Assembly: GCA_009785015.1 (NCBI GenBank)
Contig: WQXD01000074.1
Coordinates: forward strand, 1-13,317
Direction: 5' to 3'
From: Oscillospiraceae bacterium
Lineage (GTDB): Bacteria > Bacillota_A > Clostridia > Oscillospirales > WRJC01
DNA: 13,317 nucleotides
In this document: positions 5,377 through 13,271 of the stretch, one piece after another
Layout of the letters: each line of letters opens with the position of its first letter
How positions within the stretch are numbered: the first letter of the stretch is position 1
Made by a program: the position numbers and the translations under genes
Notes under the pieces: generated by a model
Database searches by the model: none
What the model saw: the letters and a program-made list of their open reading frames with translations, nothing else
What the model was told of the DNA's origin: nothing

Positions 5377-7605
5377 AGCGGCGATAATTACAAATTCAAA
5401 ACAGCTCGCATGGTCGTATTCGGGCTTTTGGCAGTCGTCTCAATCGCCGCTTTATTGGTCAAACTCTACGATATACAAGTGACAAACTATAAATTATATC
5501 AGGAAAGAGTTACGGCGCAGAGGACGGGCGATATCCCCATAAATCCGCGAAGGGGAAGCATTTACGACCGAAATATGACGGTTTTGGCGGAAAATACCCA
5601 CGTGGAGCAGATTTTTATATCCCCCGCGGAAATAAAAGACGAAAAGGAAGCCGAGTTGATAGCCCGGGGACTTTCGGAGTTTCTCGGGGTCGACTATGAC
5701 GAAATATACGCGAAAACCGCGAAAAAAGAGAGAAAAGACGAAAATATAAAACACGCAGTCGAAATGTCGGTGGCCCAAGAGGTTCGGCGTTTCAAAGAGG
5801 ACAACGGCATAAAAGCCATATATTTCAGGGAGGAGACAAAACGGGTTTACCCTTACGCGAACCGGGCAGCTCAGCTTATAGGTTTCACCGGTTCGGAAAA
5901 CAAAGGGATGTACGGGGTGGAAGCCCGGTACGACGAATATTTGAGCGGAATGCCGGGGAGGATTATAACGATAAAAAACGCGTTCGGCAAATCCGTGAGC
6001 ACGGAATCGACTTATGTGGAAGTCCAGAACGGGAACAATATTATTTTGACAATCGACAAATCCGTACAGGAAATCCTCGAAAAAAATTTGGAAGCGGCGT
6101 TTGCCGAATCCAAACCGCGCGAAAGGGTGACGGGGATCGTCATGGATGTTAATAACGGCGAGATACTGGCGATGGCGACGAAACCCGATTTTGACTTGAA
6201 CGACCCGTACAATCCGGACCCCGATGTCCTACGGTACATAAATTTGGACGAAACCGCCCTTTTGTACATACAAAACAAAGCATTCGAATCGGAAGAAGAT
6301 GAAGCTGTCGAGGTCAATAAGCAGAAGCTGTATAAATTGTGGAACAATAAAGCGGTATCCGAGCCATACGAGCCGGGCTCGACTTTCAAGGTCATAACCT
6401 CGGCGATGGCGCTCGAGGAAAAGACGGTAAAACCCACGGACGGCTTCTATTGCTCGGGGGAGCACATCGTCGGGGGAATTCCGATACCGTGCCACTTGGC
6501 CGGCGGACACGGCCGCGAATCTTTTGCCGGCGGGCTCCAGCAGTCCTGCAACCCCGTTTTGATGCAGACCGCGGAAAAACTCGGGGGCGCCGCTTTCTTA
6601 AAATATTTCGATGCCTTCGGGTATAACAGAAGAACCGGTATAGACCTGCCCTCCGAAGCCGCCCCCATAATGCACGCGCCCGGGGATTTCAGAAGCGTCG
6701 AGCTCGCGACGGCGTCGTTCGGGCAGCGCTTTAAGATAACCCCGATCCAGCAGCTCGCGGGGATCGCGGCGGTGGCAAACGGGGGGAAGTTGGTGACCCC
6801 GCATGTGGTAAAATCGATAATAGACGACAACGGAAACGTCGTGAAAAATTTCGAAACCGAGATAAAACGCATGGTGATCTCCCGGGAAACTTCGAAAACG
6901 CTCACTTGGATACTGGCCGAAGGGGTGGCAAACAACGGAGCGGCGAGAAACGCGTATGTAAAAGGGTATGATGTGGCGGCAAAGACCGGCACCTCCCAGA
7001 AAGAAGTGAATACGGAAGGCAGGATCGGTTCCTGCGTGGCGTATGCCCCGGCGGACAACCCTTCCATAGCAGTGCTGATAATCGTCGACGAGCCCACTGT
7101 GGGCAGCGTGTACGGCGGGGTTATAGCCGCTCCGTACATATCGAAAACCTTGGCGGAAGTCCTGCCTTATCTCGGAATCGAGCCCGCGTATGCGGATATA
7201 ATCGAAAGTTATATAAATGTGGATAATTACGAGCGGCAGCCCGCAGCCGAAGCGACAGAGAAAATAGCGTCAAAAGGCCTTAAGTTCAAAATTGTGGGGG
7301 AAGGGGACGCCGTAAGGGAACAGATGCCGAAAAAGGGAAATAACCTGCCCAAAGGCGGAACCGTAGTGCTGTATACGGAAGCCGTCCAAGACAAAGAGAC
7401 GGCCGCGGTTCCCGACGTCACCGGACTGACCGCCCGGCAGGCAAACGACCGGATAACCGCCGCCGGTTTAAATATAAATATAGCGGGAGCCGAAGATATG
7501 AATTCGAGCGCGAGCGCGCGGAGTCAGAAACCCGCTGCCGGGGAAGTGGTTGTTATAGGGACGATTGTCGAAGTGGAATTCCGGCACAACGCGCTGACGG
7601 ATTAA
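5374..7605 (+). CDS. ftsI: Class B penicillin-binding protein, FtsI/SpoVD type, with PASTA domains
   Basis: This is a septal peptidoglycan transpeptidase that crosslinks stem peptides on the outer face of the membrane, working with FtsW. The 743-residue product has one N-terminal membrane anchor (about 13-33), the PBP dimerisation domain opening with RRGSIYDRN at 59-67, and a transpeptidase domain with all three active-site motifs: STFK at 336-339 (nucleophile S336), SCN at 391-393 and KTGT at 537-540. Two PASTA-like repeats end the protein. The first (about 622-668) lacks the usual VPDV opening; the second (679-736, VPDVTGLTARQA) is canonical. PASTA repeats are typical of Bacillota and Actinomycetota division PBPs. 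Clostridial homologues are often named SpoVD, but sporulation cannot be judged from this window. The start is TTG. It lies 35 bp after the ftsL-like gene and 28 bp before murF. Confidence 0.94.
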   Translation: MSGDNYKFKTARMVVFGLLAVVSIAALLVKLYDIQVTNYKLYQERVTAQRTGDIPINPRRGSIYDRNMTVLAENTHVEQIFISPAEIKDEKEAELIARGLSEFLGVDYDEIYAKTAKKERKDENIKHAVEMSVAQEVRRFKEDNGIKAIYFREETKRVYPYANRAAQLIGFTGSENKGMYGVEARYDEYLSGMPGRIITIKNAFGKSVSTESTYVEVQNGNNIILTIDKSVQEILEKNLEAAFAESKPRERVTGIVMDVNNGEILAMATKPDFDLNDPYNPDPDVLRYINLDETALLYIQNKAFESEEDEAVEVNKQKLYKLWNNKAVSEPYEPGSTFKVITSAMALEEKTVKPTDGFYCSGEHIVGGIPIPCHLAGGHGRESFAGGLQQSCNPVLMQTAEKLGGAAFLKYFDAFGYNRRTGIDLPSEAAPIMHAPGDFRSVELATASFGQRFKITPIQQLAGIAAVANGGKLVTPHVVKSIIDDNGNVVKNFETEIKRMVISRETSKTLTWILAEGVANNGAARNAYVKGYDVAAKTGTSQKEVNTEGRIGSCVAYAPADNPSIAVLIIVDEPTVGSVYGGVIAAPYISKTLAEVLPYLGIEPAYADIIESYINVDNYERQPAAEATEKIASKGLKFKIVGEGDAVREQMPKKGNNLPKGGTVVLYTEAVQDKETAAVPDVTGLTARQANDRITAAGLNINIAGAEDMNSSASARSQKPAAGEVVVIGTIVEVEFRHNALTD

Positions 7606-7633
7606 GGCCCGCGGTATATATGAGGTAAAATTT

Positions 7634-9025
7634 ATGGATTTGAGCATAGAGGAAATCGCCAAAGCGGTAAAAGGGGAAATTTCAGGTGACTTCGGCGCGC
7701 CCCGCATAAAAAACATCGTCACGGATTCCCGGAAAGTTTTGCCGGACAGTTTGTTTTTCGCGCTGAAAGGCGAAAATGCCGACGGCCACGATTTTGTGGC
7801 CAAAGCCGTAGAAAACGGGGCCCTGGGGGCCGTCGTGCAAAAAGACAAAATGAAAGGATACGGTTTGCTTGACAAAAGGGCGGCGATAATCGAAGTCCGG
7901 GATACAGGCGACGCGCTTTTGGACGCTGCGAAATACTACAAGAGCTTATTTAAAAATATTGATGTGACCGTAGCGGTCACGGGGAGTGTGGGGAAAACCA
8001 CTGCGAAAGAATTCGCATATTCGGTTCTCGGGACAAAATTCAAAACCCAAAAAAGCGAAGGGAATTTTAACACCGGGACAGGGCTGCCGTTCACTTTGTT
8101 TTCGCTGGACGAAGATACGAAAGCGTTGGTTCTCGAGATGGGGATGGACAAACCCGGCGAAATAAAAAGGCTTTCCGAGACGGCAAAACCGGAAACGGCA
8201 GTCATAACGAATATAGGCACCGCCCATATCGAAAAATTGGGGTCGAAAAAAAAGATAAAAGAGGCGAAATTCGAAATTCTGGAAGGCATGGAGCCGGGGG
8301 CGAATATTGTCTTAAACGCCGATGACCCGCTGCTGTATTCCGAAAAAAACAAAACCGGCAAAAAGGAGCATTTTTTCGGAATAAACAACAGGGAAGCGGA
8401 TTTTACCGCCGAAAATATAGAATGCGATTATAAAAAAAGCACCTCGGCGTTCAGCGCGGATAATTTTAGGTTTACAATTCCCGCAGTCGGGTTCCACAAT
8501 ATTTACGACGCATTGCCCGCGCTCGCAGCCGGAAAAATTTACGGGCTCACAGACAAGCAGATACAACAGGGTTTCGACAATTTTAAAAACGCCGGGATGC
8601 GGCAGAATATGTATGATTATAACGGTATTACAATAATCGACGATTGCTATAATGCGAGTCTGGAATCGGTGCTGGCGGCTTTTGAAGTGCTTTCGAAAAC
8701 AGCGCTCGAGACAAAAGGGCGCGGGATAGCCGTTTTGGCGGATATCCTCGAAGCGGGGGAGCATTCCAATCAGATACACGCCGATATCGGTATGGCGGCG
8801 GTAAAAAAAGATATCAGCCTGTATCTGTTCGGCGAAAAATCAAAAGCGGCCTTTGAAGCCGCTTTCGGCGGCGGCAGTTGCGACTGCTTTTACTTCGGCG
8901 GCGACAAGGCGGCGCTCGCGCGAACGCTTTTTGGCAAGGCGCGAAAAGGCGACGTCATACTGTTCAAGGCAAGCCGCCAAATGGCGGCGGAAACGGTTTT
9001 GGAAGATTTCAAAAACTTATTTTGA
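7634..9025 (+). CDS. murF: UDP-MurNAc-tripeptide:D-Ala-D-Ala ligase
   Basis: MurF is the cytoplasmic ATP-dependent ligase that adds D-Ala-D-Ala to UDP-MurNAc-tripeptide, completing the pentapeptide precursor. The 463-residue product has the three Mur ligase domains: an N-terminal substrate domain (IVTDSRKVLPDSLFFALKG, 28-46), a central ATPase with P-loop TGSVGKTT at 116-123 and EMGMDKPGEI at 168-177, NIGTAHIE at 193-200, and a C-terminal domain with IIDDCYNAS at 334-342, LADILEAGE at 368-376 and FKASRQM at 444-450. IDDCYNAS and the KASR-x-M segment are typical of MurF and separate it from MurC, MurD and MurE. P-loop position 119 is Val where Asn is common; both occur in Bacillota. GAGG at 7622-7625 precedes the ATG by 8 nt. 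It lies directly before mraY, the next enzyme in the pathway. Confidence 0.96.
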   Translation: MDLSIEEIAKAVKGEISGDFGAPRIKNIVTDSRKVLPDSLFFALKGENADGHDFVAKAVENGALGAVVQKDKMKGYGLLDKRAAIIEVRDTGDALLDAAKYYKSLFKNIDVTVAVTGSVGKTTAKEFAYSVLGTKFKTQKSEGNFNTGTGLPFTLFSLDEDTKALVLEMGMDKPGEIKRLSETAKPETAVITNIGTAHIEKLGSKKKIKEAKFEILEGMEPGANIVLNADDPLLYSEKNKTGKKEHFFGINNREADFTAENIECDYKKSTSAFSADNFRFTIPAVGFHNIYDALPALAAGKIYGLTDKQIQQGFDNFKNAGMRQNMYDYNGITIIDDCYNASLESVLAAFEVLSKTALETKGRGIAVLADILEAGEHSNQIHADIGMAAVKKDISLYLFGEKSKAAFEAAFGGGSCDCFYFGGDKAALARTLFGKARKGDVILFKASRQMAAETVLEDFKNLF

Positions 9026-9039
9026 TTCGAGGTATAAAA

Positions 9040-10029
9040 ATGCTGTATATTTTCGCCGCGCCCGCGCTGTCCTTTGTCGTCGCGCTGGTTTTCGGAAGAT
9101 GGCTCATACCGTTTTTGAAGTCCGTAAAAATGGGGCAAAAAATATTGGATATAGGACCGCGGTGGCACAAATCGAAAGAGGGGACGCCGTATATGGGAGG
9201 GCTTTTGTTCATAGCCGGCACGCTCGCGGCGGTTTTGGTTTTCGGGGGGTTCGCAAAGAGAGAACAAAGCGGCCCGGCGGATTTTGCGGATATGTACACG
9301 CTGGGTATGGCGCTCTGCTATGCCGCCATAGGGTTTGCCGACGATTACGCCAAAAGGCTGAAAAAACGAAACGAGGGCCTGAGCGCGGTGGGGAAGCTGG
9401 CTTTGCAATTTCCCGTCGCGATCGCTTATACCGCCGTCATGCATTTCACGGGAACCATAACGACGAAACTTTGGATACCCTTCGCCAATATAAACGCGGA
9501 CCTCGGGATTTTTTATTATATCTGCGTGGTTTTGGGCATTGTTTTTATTGTGAACAGCGTGAATCTTCACGACGGCATAGACGGGATGTGCGGGAGCGTC
9601 AGCTCGGTTGTGATGGTTATGTACATGGTGCTGTTCCGTATTGCGAAAAACGACGCTGGCCTGATACTTTCGGGAGGGTGCCTCGGCGGGATTATCGGAT
9701 ATCTGTGGTACAACTGGCATCCCGCGAAAATTTTCATGGGAGACACGGGTTCCCTGTTTTTGGGGGCGATGGTCGTGGGGCTTGCCGTCTGGCTGAATGT
9801 GCCGGTGCTGCTCACCCTGTTCGGAATAGTATATATCATCGAGATTTTTTCGGTTATCATACAGGTGAGCTATTTCAAACTCACCAAAGGAAAGAGATTT
9901 TTTAAAATGGCGCCGATACACCACCATTTTGAGCTTTGCGGCTGGAGCGAGCATAAACTCGTGGCAGTCACGGCTTCGATAACCGCCGTCATGGCGGGTG
10001 TGTCCGTGCTCTGTGCCGTATCGCGGTGA
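9040..10029 (+). CDS. mraY: Phospho-N-acetylmuramoyl-pentapeptide-transferase (lipid I synthase)
   Basis: MraY is a polytopic membrane enzyme that moves phospho-MurNAc-pentapeptide from UDP to undecaprenyl phosphate, giving lipid I. The 329-residue product has about ten hydrophobic helices and the family motifs on cytoplasmic loops: GTPYMGG at 48-54, GFADDYAKRLKKRNEGLS at 98-115 (the catalytic Asp pair D101-D102), NSVNLHDGIDG at 172-182 (D178), KIFMGDTGSL at 230-239 (D235), and the triple-histidine loop APIHHHFE at 291-298. Length is close to the usual 320-360. In the third motif His replaces the common Thr of NLTDG. The ATG at 9040 has CGAGG at 9028-9032 ahead of it by 7 nt, and starting there puts the first helix at the N-terminus; the frame is open further upstream inside murF, but that stretch is basic and unlike MraY. 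Confidence 0.96.
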   Translation: MLYIFAAPALSFVVALVFGRWLIPFLKSVKMGQKILDIGPRWHKSKEGTPYMGGLLFIAGTLAAVLVFGGFAKREQSGPADFADMYTLGMALCYAAIGFADDYAKRLKKRNEGLSAVGKLALQFPVAIAYTAVMHFTGTITTKLWIPFANINADLGIFYYICVVLGIVFIVNSVNLHDGIDGMCGSVSSVVMVMYMVLFRIAKNDAGLILSGGCLGGIIGYLWYNWHPAKIFMGDTGSLFLGAMVVGLAVWLNVPVLLTLFGIVYIIEIFSVIIQVSYFKLTKGKRFFKMAPIHHHFELCGWSEHKLVAVTASITAVMAGVSVLCAVSR

Positions 10030-10042
10030 GGAAAATGAGGAA

Positions 10043-11290
10043 ATGGTAGAGAAATCCCGAAAACAAACAAACAAAAATCATAAATCGTTTTGGCAATCGG
10101 TTTGGCCTTTCAAAAAAAAGAAAACCGCGGGAATGGTGATAGTATACCGCGAAGGGGTTGACCGCATATTTTTGGCGCTCGTCGTCATGATGGTATTGTT
10201 GGGAACGATTATGATAGCCAATGCGAGTTATGCGAACTCCCTGGAATACAAAGAAGACAGCTATTTTTTTATCAAAAAGCAGTTCCTCATGGCGGCGCTC
10301 GGGGTCGCGGCGATGATCGGAATGATAAACTTCAATTATATACGCTTAGAAAAGCTCACGGTATGTTTTTTTGTGGTGACAGTTGCGGTAAATTACCTCA
10401 CGGCTTTTTTCGGCACGCTCAAAAACGGCGCGCGCCGCTGGTTTGATATTCCGGTAGTCAATGTGTCGGTTCAGCCCTCCGAATTTTTAAAGCTCGCGGT
10501 AATCATGATATTCGCGTATTTTGTATCACAAAAGGCGGATAAAATGAAAAAGGCAAAATGGGGAATCGGAGTTTCGCTTTTGATCACGGCTTTTGCCGCG
10601 GCGTCGATGCTCCTTCAAAAGCACGTTTCGGGGTTTATCATCGTGGGCGTTTTGTGCGTTGCAATGATGACCATCGCCGAAACGCCGGCCTGGTTTCTGT
10701 GGCTGGTGGGAGCCGGCGCGGCAGCCGCGGTGGGCGCCTTGATCAAATTTACCGGGGAAATCGTCGAATTTTTGAGTAAAACTCCGTTTTTGCACGTGGG
10801 CAAAAGGCTCGCGGTTTGGAAAGACCCGTATATAGACCAGCTGGGCGACGGTCATCAGATAATACAATCCCTGTACGCCATAGGTTCGGGAGGCTGGACG
10901 GGACTTGGCTTGGGGCAGAGCAAACAGAAGTTTCTGTACCTGCCGGAACCCCAAAACGACTATATTTTCGCCATAATATGCGAAGAGCTCGGATATATAG
11001 GGGCGGTTTTGATCATCGCCGCGTTTGTCCTTTTGATATGGCGCGGAATTTGGATAGCGTATAAAGCGCCCAACAGATTCTCGGCTTGCTTGGTTTTTGG
11101 GATAACGATAAAAATAGCGCTGCAGGTGATATTCAATATAGCAGTGGTTACAAATATCCTTCCCGCCACGGGGATAACGATGCCTTTTTTCAGTTACGGA
11201 GGAACTGCCCTCATTTTGTTGATGGCGGAAATGGGGATAATTTTGTCCGTGTCGAGATATTCCCACAATAAACCCCAAAAGGAGCGGTGA
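10043..11290 (+). CDS. ftsW: Peptidoglycan glycosyltransferase FtsW/SpoVE (SEDS family)
   Basis: This SEDS-family polymerase joins lipid II disaccharides into glycan strands at the septum together with the class B PBP encoded upstream. The 415-residue product starts with a basic cytoplasmic tail (KKKK at 24-27) and then has about ten membrane helices. Family landmarks are NGARRWF at 128-134, VQPSEFLKLA at 143-152, GLGLGQSKQKFLYLPEPQND at 287-306, YIFAIICEELGYIG at 307-320 and GITMPFFSYGGTA at 377-389. D306 aligns with the catalytic aspartate known from RodA and FtsW. Dcw position and the partner PBP argue for FtsW rather than RodA; SpoVE is the name used for sporulation-linked homologues. The ATG at 10043 is 13 bp after the mraY stop, with GAGG at 10028-10031. 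A second GAGG at 10037-10040 is too close to act, so the exact start is slightly uncertain. Confidence 0.94.
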   Translation: MVEKSRKQTNKNHKSFWQSVWPFKKKKTAGMVIVYREGVDRIFLALVVMMVLLGTIMIANASYANSLEYKEDSYFFIKKQFLMAALGVAAMIGMINFNYIRLEKLTVCFFVVTVAVNYLTAFFGTLKNGARRWFDIPVVNVSVQPSEFLKLAVIMIFAYFVSQKADKMKKAKWGIGVSLLITAFAAASMLLQKHVSGFIIVGVLCVAMMTIAETPAWFLWLVGAGAAAAVGALIKFTGEIVEFLSKTPFLHVGKRLAVWKDPYIDQLGDGHQIIQSLYAIGSGGWTGLGLGQSKQKFLYLPEPQNDYIFAIICEELGYIGAVLIIAAFVLLIWRGIWIAYKAPNRFSACLVFGITIKIALQVIFNIAVVTNILPATGITMPFFSYGGTALILLMAEMGIILSVSRYSHNKPQKER

Positions 11291-11295
11291 ACTGT

Positions 11296-12420
11296 ATGCG
11301 TGTTTTGATAAGCGGGGGAGGGTCGGGAGGCCACGTCAGCCCGGCGGTCGCGATTGCCAACCATTTGCGCGCCAAAAACCAGGATATACAAATCGCCTTC
11401 GCGGGCACCAAAAGAGGATTGGAAAACGAAGTGATACCCCGGGAAGGCTATAAGCTGTATCATTTGAAAGTTCGCCCCTTCAACAGAAGAAAAAAAATAT
11501 CGGCCGCCAATTTTAACGCGGCGGTAAAAGCGTTTACCTCGCAGCTCGCCGCGAAAAAAATAATCAAGGATTTTAAACCCGACGTTGTGGTGGGGACCGG
11601 GGGATATGTGAGCTGGCCCGTTTTATCCGCCGCCGCGAAGCAAAAAATCCCGACAGTCATACACGAGCAAAACGCCCTTCCGGGCCTTACTACCAAAATG
11701 CTCGCGAAAACCGCGGACAGGGTGATGATAAGTTTCGATGAAAGCCGCAAATATTTTAAAAACGGCGCGGACGAAAAATTTGTATACACCGGAAATCCCG
11801 TAAAACATGAATTTTTCAGTATAGACCAAAAGGAAGCCAAAGAAGAGCTGGCATCCGGCAAATTCATGATTTTATCGGTGGGCGGAAGCATGGGGGCGGA
11901 AAAAATAAATGAAGTCATAATAGATTTCATGGACAAATACTCAAAAAACAAAGACATAACGCATCATCATGTGACGGGGGCGCGCGGATACGGGGAATAC
12001 AGCCGGCTTTTTGAAAATAAAAGCTTGAATTCCTGCCGCAATCTGTTTTTGCATGAATACATATATGACATATGCAAGTATTACGCCGCTGCGGATATCG
12101 TGATATGCCGGGCGGGGGCCCTGACCCTGACGGAACTCGCCGTTTTAAAAAAAGCGGCGATATTGATACCATCGCCGTATGTCGCCGAAAACCATCAGTA
12201 TGAGAATGCAAAGGCGCTCGAAAAACAAAAGGCGGCCATGATAATCGAAGAAAAAAACCTCACGGCGGAGGCGCTGATCGAAAGAACGGAGGAGCTCGCA
12301 AGAGACGGGGCCAAATTGTCGGATATGGCCGAAAATATCGGAAAATTTGCCTTTGAGGGCACTCTGGGCAAAATATATGATATAATAATGGAAACAAAAG
12401 AAAAAAATGGGAAAAAATGA
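11296..12420 (+). CDS. murG: UDP-GlcNAc:undecaprenyl-PP-MurNAc-pentapeptide GlcNAc transferase
   Basis: MurG is a GT-B glycosyltransferase on the inner membrane face that adds GlcNAc to lipid I, making lipid II for FtsW. The 374-residue product has the N-terminal glycine loop GGGSGGHVSPA at 7-17, GTKRGLE at 37-43, VVGTGGYVSWP at 98-108, IHEQNALPG at 122-130, TGNPV at 165-169, the second glycine loop SVGGSMGAEKIN at 194-205, and the UDP-GlcNAc site CRAGALTLTEL at 271-281 with SPYVAENHQYENA at 293-305. Length fits the usual 350-370. The ATG at 11296 is preferred over a GTG at 11287 that sits only 2 nt after the AAGGAG Shine-Dalgarno (11279-11284) and overlaps the ftsW stop; the product then starts at the conserved first strand (MRVLISGGG). 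It overlaps ftsQ by 4 bp (ATGA). Confidence 0.96.
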   Translation: MRVLISGGGSGGHVSPAVAIANHLRAKNQDIQIAFAGTKRGLENEVIPREGYKLYHLKVRPFNRRKKISAANFNAAVKAFTSQLAAKKIIKDFKPDVVVGTGGYVSWPVLSAAAKQKIPTVIHEQNALPGLTTKMLAKTADRVMISFDESRKYFKNGADEKFVYTGNPVKHEFFSIDQKEAKEELASGKFMILSVGGSMGAEKINEVIIDFMDKYSKNKDITHHHVTGARGYGEYSRLFENKSLNSCRNLFLHEYIYDICKYYAAADIVICRAGALTLTELAVLKKAAILIPSPYVAENHQYENAKALEKQKAAMIIEEKNLTAEALIERTEELARDGAKLSDMAENIGKFAFEGTLGKIYDIIMETKEKNGKK

Positions 12421-13202
12421 AAATCAATAATTTTTTTTCGAAAATCAAAAAGTTTTTTTTGGCGGCGTTTGTGCTCACTTTTGCGGCGGCTGTGTTTTTG
12501 TTTTTGACCAACAGCTACTTTTTCAAGATCAAAAACATACGCATAAGCTCCAACGACAAATATTCATACGACGATATTTTAAAGGCGAGCGGAATTTCCG
12601 AAGGGGAAGAATTGTACGGCGTGAATATAAAAGAGGCGGAAAACAAAATAAAACAAACGCTCGCTTATACGAATAACGTGAATATAACGCGGATCCCCCC
12701 CTCGACTTTGAGCATAGAAATAAATACCGAAAAAGGTTTTTTCGGGCTGATGATCAAAGGGGATTATTATATCATATCGAAAAATTTTAAAGTAATGGAT
12801 AAAATAAAAGCCGCAGACGAAACGCCCCTGTCCGTACCGCGGCCCGAAGGGATAATAACAATTGAAACCGATGAAATAAAAAAATGCTATATCGGCGAAA
12901 AAATAGAATTTTCGGATGAAGACATATATAATTTTTTGAAGGACATAATAAAGCTTTTCGGCGAAAAGGAGGATGGCGGGCTTTCGATTATAAAAAATAT
13001 AGATATAACCGATAAATACAAAATCACAATGAATTACGGGGACAGGTTTCTGGTTAAATTCGGCATATTTGAAAATATAACCCCGAAAATATTGAATGTT
13101 TTCAAGGTAATAGACGAGCTTCGCGACGACGACGAAGGCATAATCGATATGACCGGCGGCAAAACGGTTTCTTTCAAATACGTTGAAAACATATTTGCCT
13201 GA
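12417..13202 (+). CDS. ftsQ: Cell division protein FtsQ/DivIB (POTRA domain)
   Basis: FtsQ/DivIB is a bitopic division protein that holds FtsL and DivIC/FtsB together at the septum. The 261-residue product has a short basic cytoplasmic tail (1-12), one membrane helix near 13-33, and a POTRA domain near 36-105: FKIKNIRISSN opens it, the helix pair ILKASGISEGEELYGVNIKEAENKI follows, and RIPPSTLSIEI closes it. The remainder (about 106-261) fits the beta domain of the family, including a final strand near VSFKYVEN. Starting by ATGA overlap with murG implies translational coupling; the Shine-Dalgarno is weak (GGGAAAA). Two runs of eight T lie in its first 15 codons. Sequence conservation in this family is low, so the call rests on architecture plus position after murG. 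Confidence 0.88.
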   Translation: MKINNFFSKIKKFFLAAFVLTFAAAVFLFLTNSYFFKIKNIRISSNDKYSYDDILKASGISEGEELYGVNIKEAENKIKQTLAYTNNVNITRIPPSTLSIEINTEKGFFGLMIKGDYYIISKNFKVMDKIKAADETPLSVPRPEGIITIETDEIKKCYIGEKIEFSDEDIYNFLKDIIKLFGEKEDGGLSIIKNIDITDKYKITMNYGDRFLVKFGIFENITPKILNVFKVIDELRDDDEGIIDMTGGKTVSFKYVENIFA

Positions 13203-13242
13203 ACGAAAATAAAAAAAAATATAAAAAATTTGATAAAAACTG

Positions 13243-13271
13243 TTGAAATATTTGCAAAAAGGTATTATTAT
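13243..13271 (+). promoter_or_regulatory. Sigma-A promoter for a gene beyond the window
   Basis: TTGAAA at 13243-13248 and TATTAT at 13266-13271 each match 5 of 6 consensus positions and are 17 bp apart. The element starts 40 bp after the ftsQ stop in an A+T-rich gap running to the window edge; no gene or terminator hairpin was seen in that gap. Further TATAAT hexamers at 13296-13301 and 13306-13311 lack a fitting -35. The next gene is outside the window; ftsA or ftsZ would be usual after ftsQ, which is an inference from gene order elsewhere. Confidence 0.6.

Noticed and set aside
6447..7139. 230-codon - strand open frame over the PBP transpeptidase domain
   Set aside because: It is antisense to the SCN and KTG motif region and shows no domain of its own.
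8853..9905. 350-codon + strand open frame overlapping murF and mraY
   Set aside because: It crosses two well-supported genes in another frame, has a highly Arg-rich product, no Shine-Dalgarno, and no recognisable domain.
8890..10074. 394-codon open frame on the - strand over murF end, mraY and ftsW start
   Set aside because: It is antisense to mraY with all MraY motifs in the + frame. Its translation has no membrane pattern or known motif and is rich in His, Arg and Gln, as expected of a shadow frame.
10526..11278. 250-codon - strand open frame over ftsW
   Set aside because: It lies opposite conserved FtsW motifs, and its product looks like the polar mirror of a membrane protein gene.
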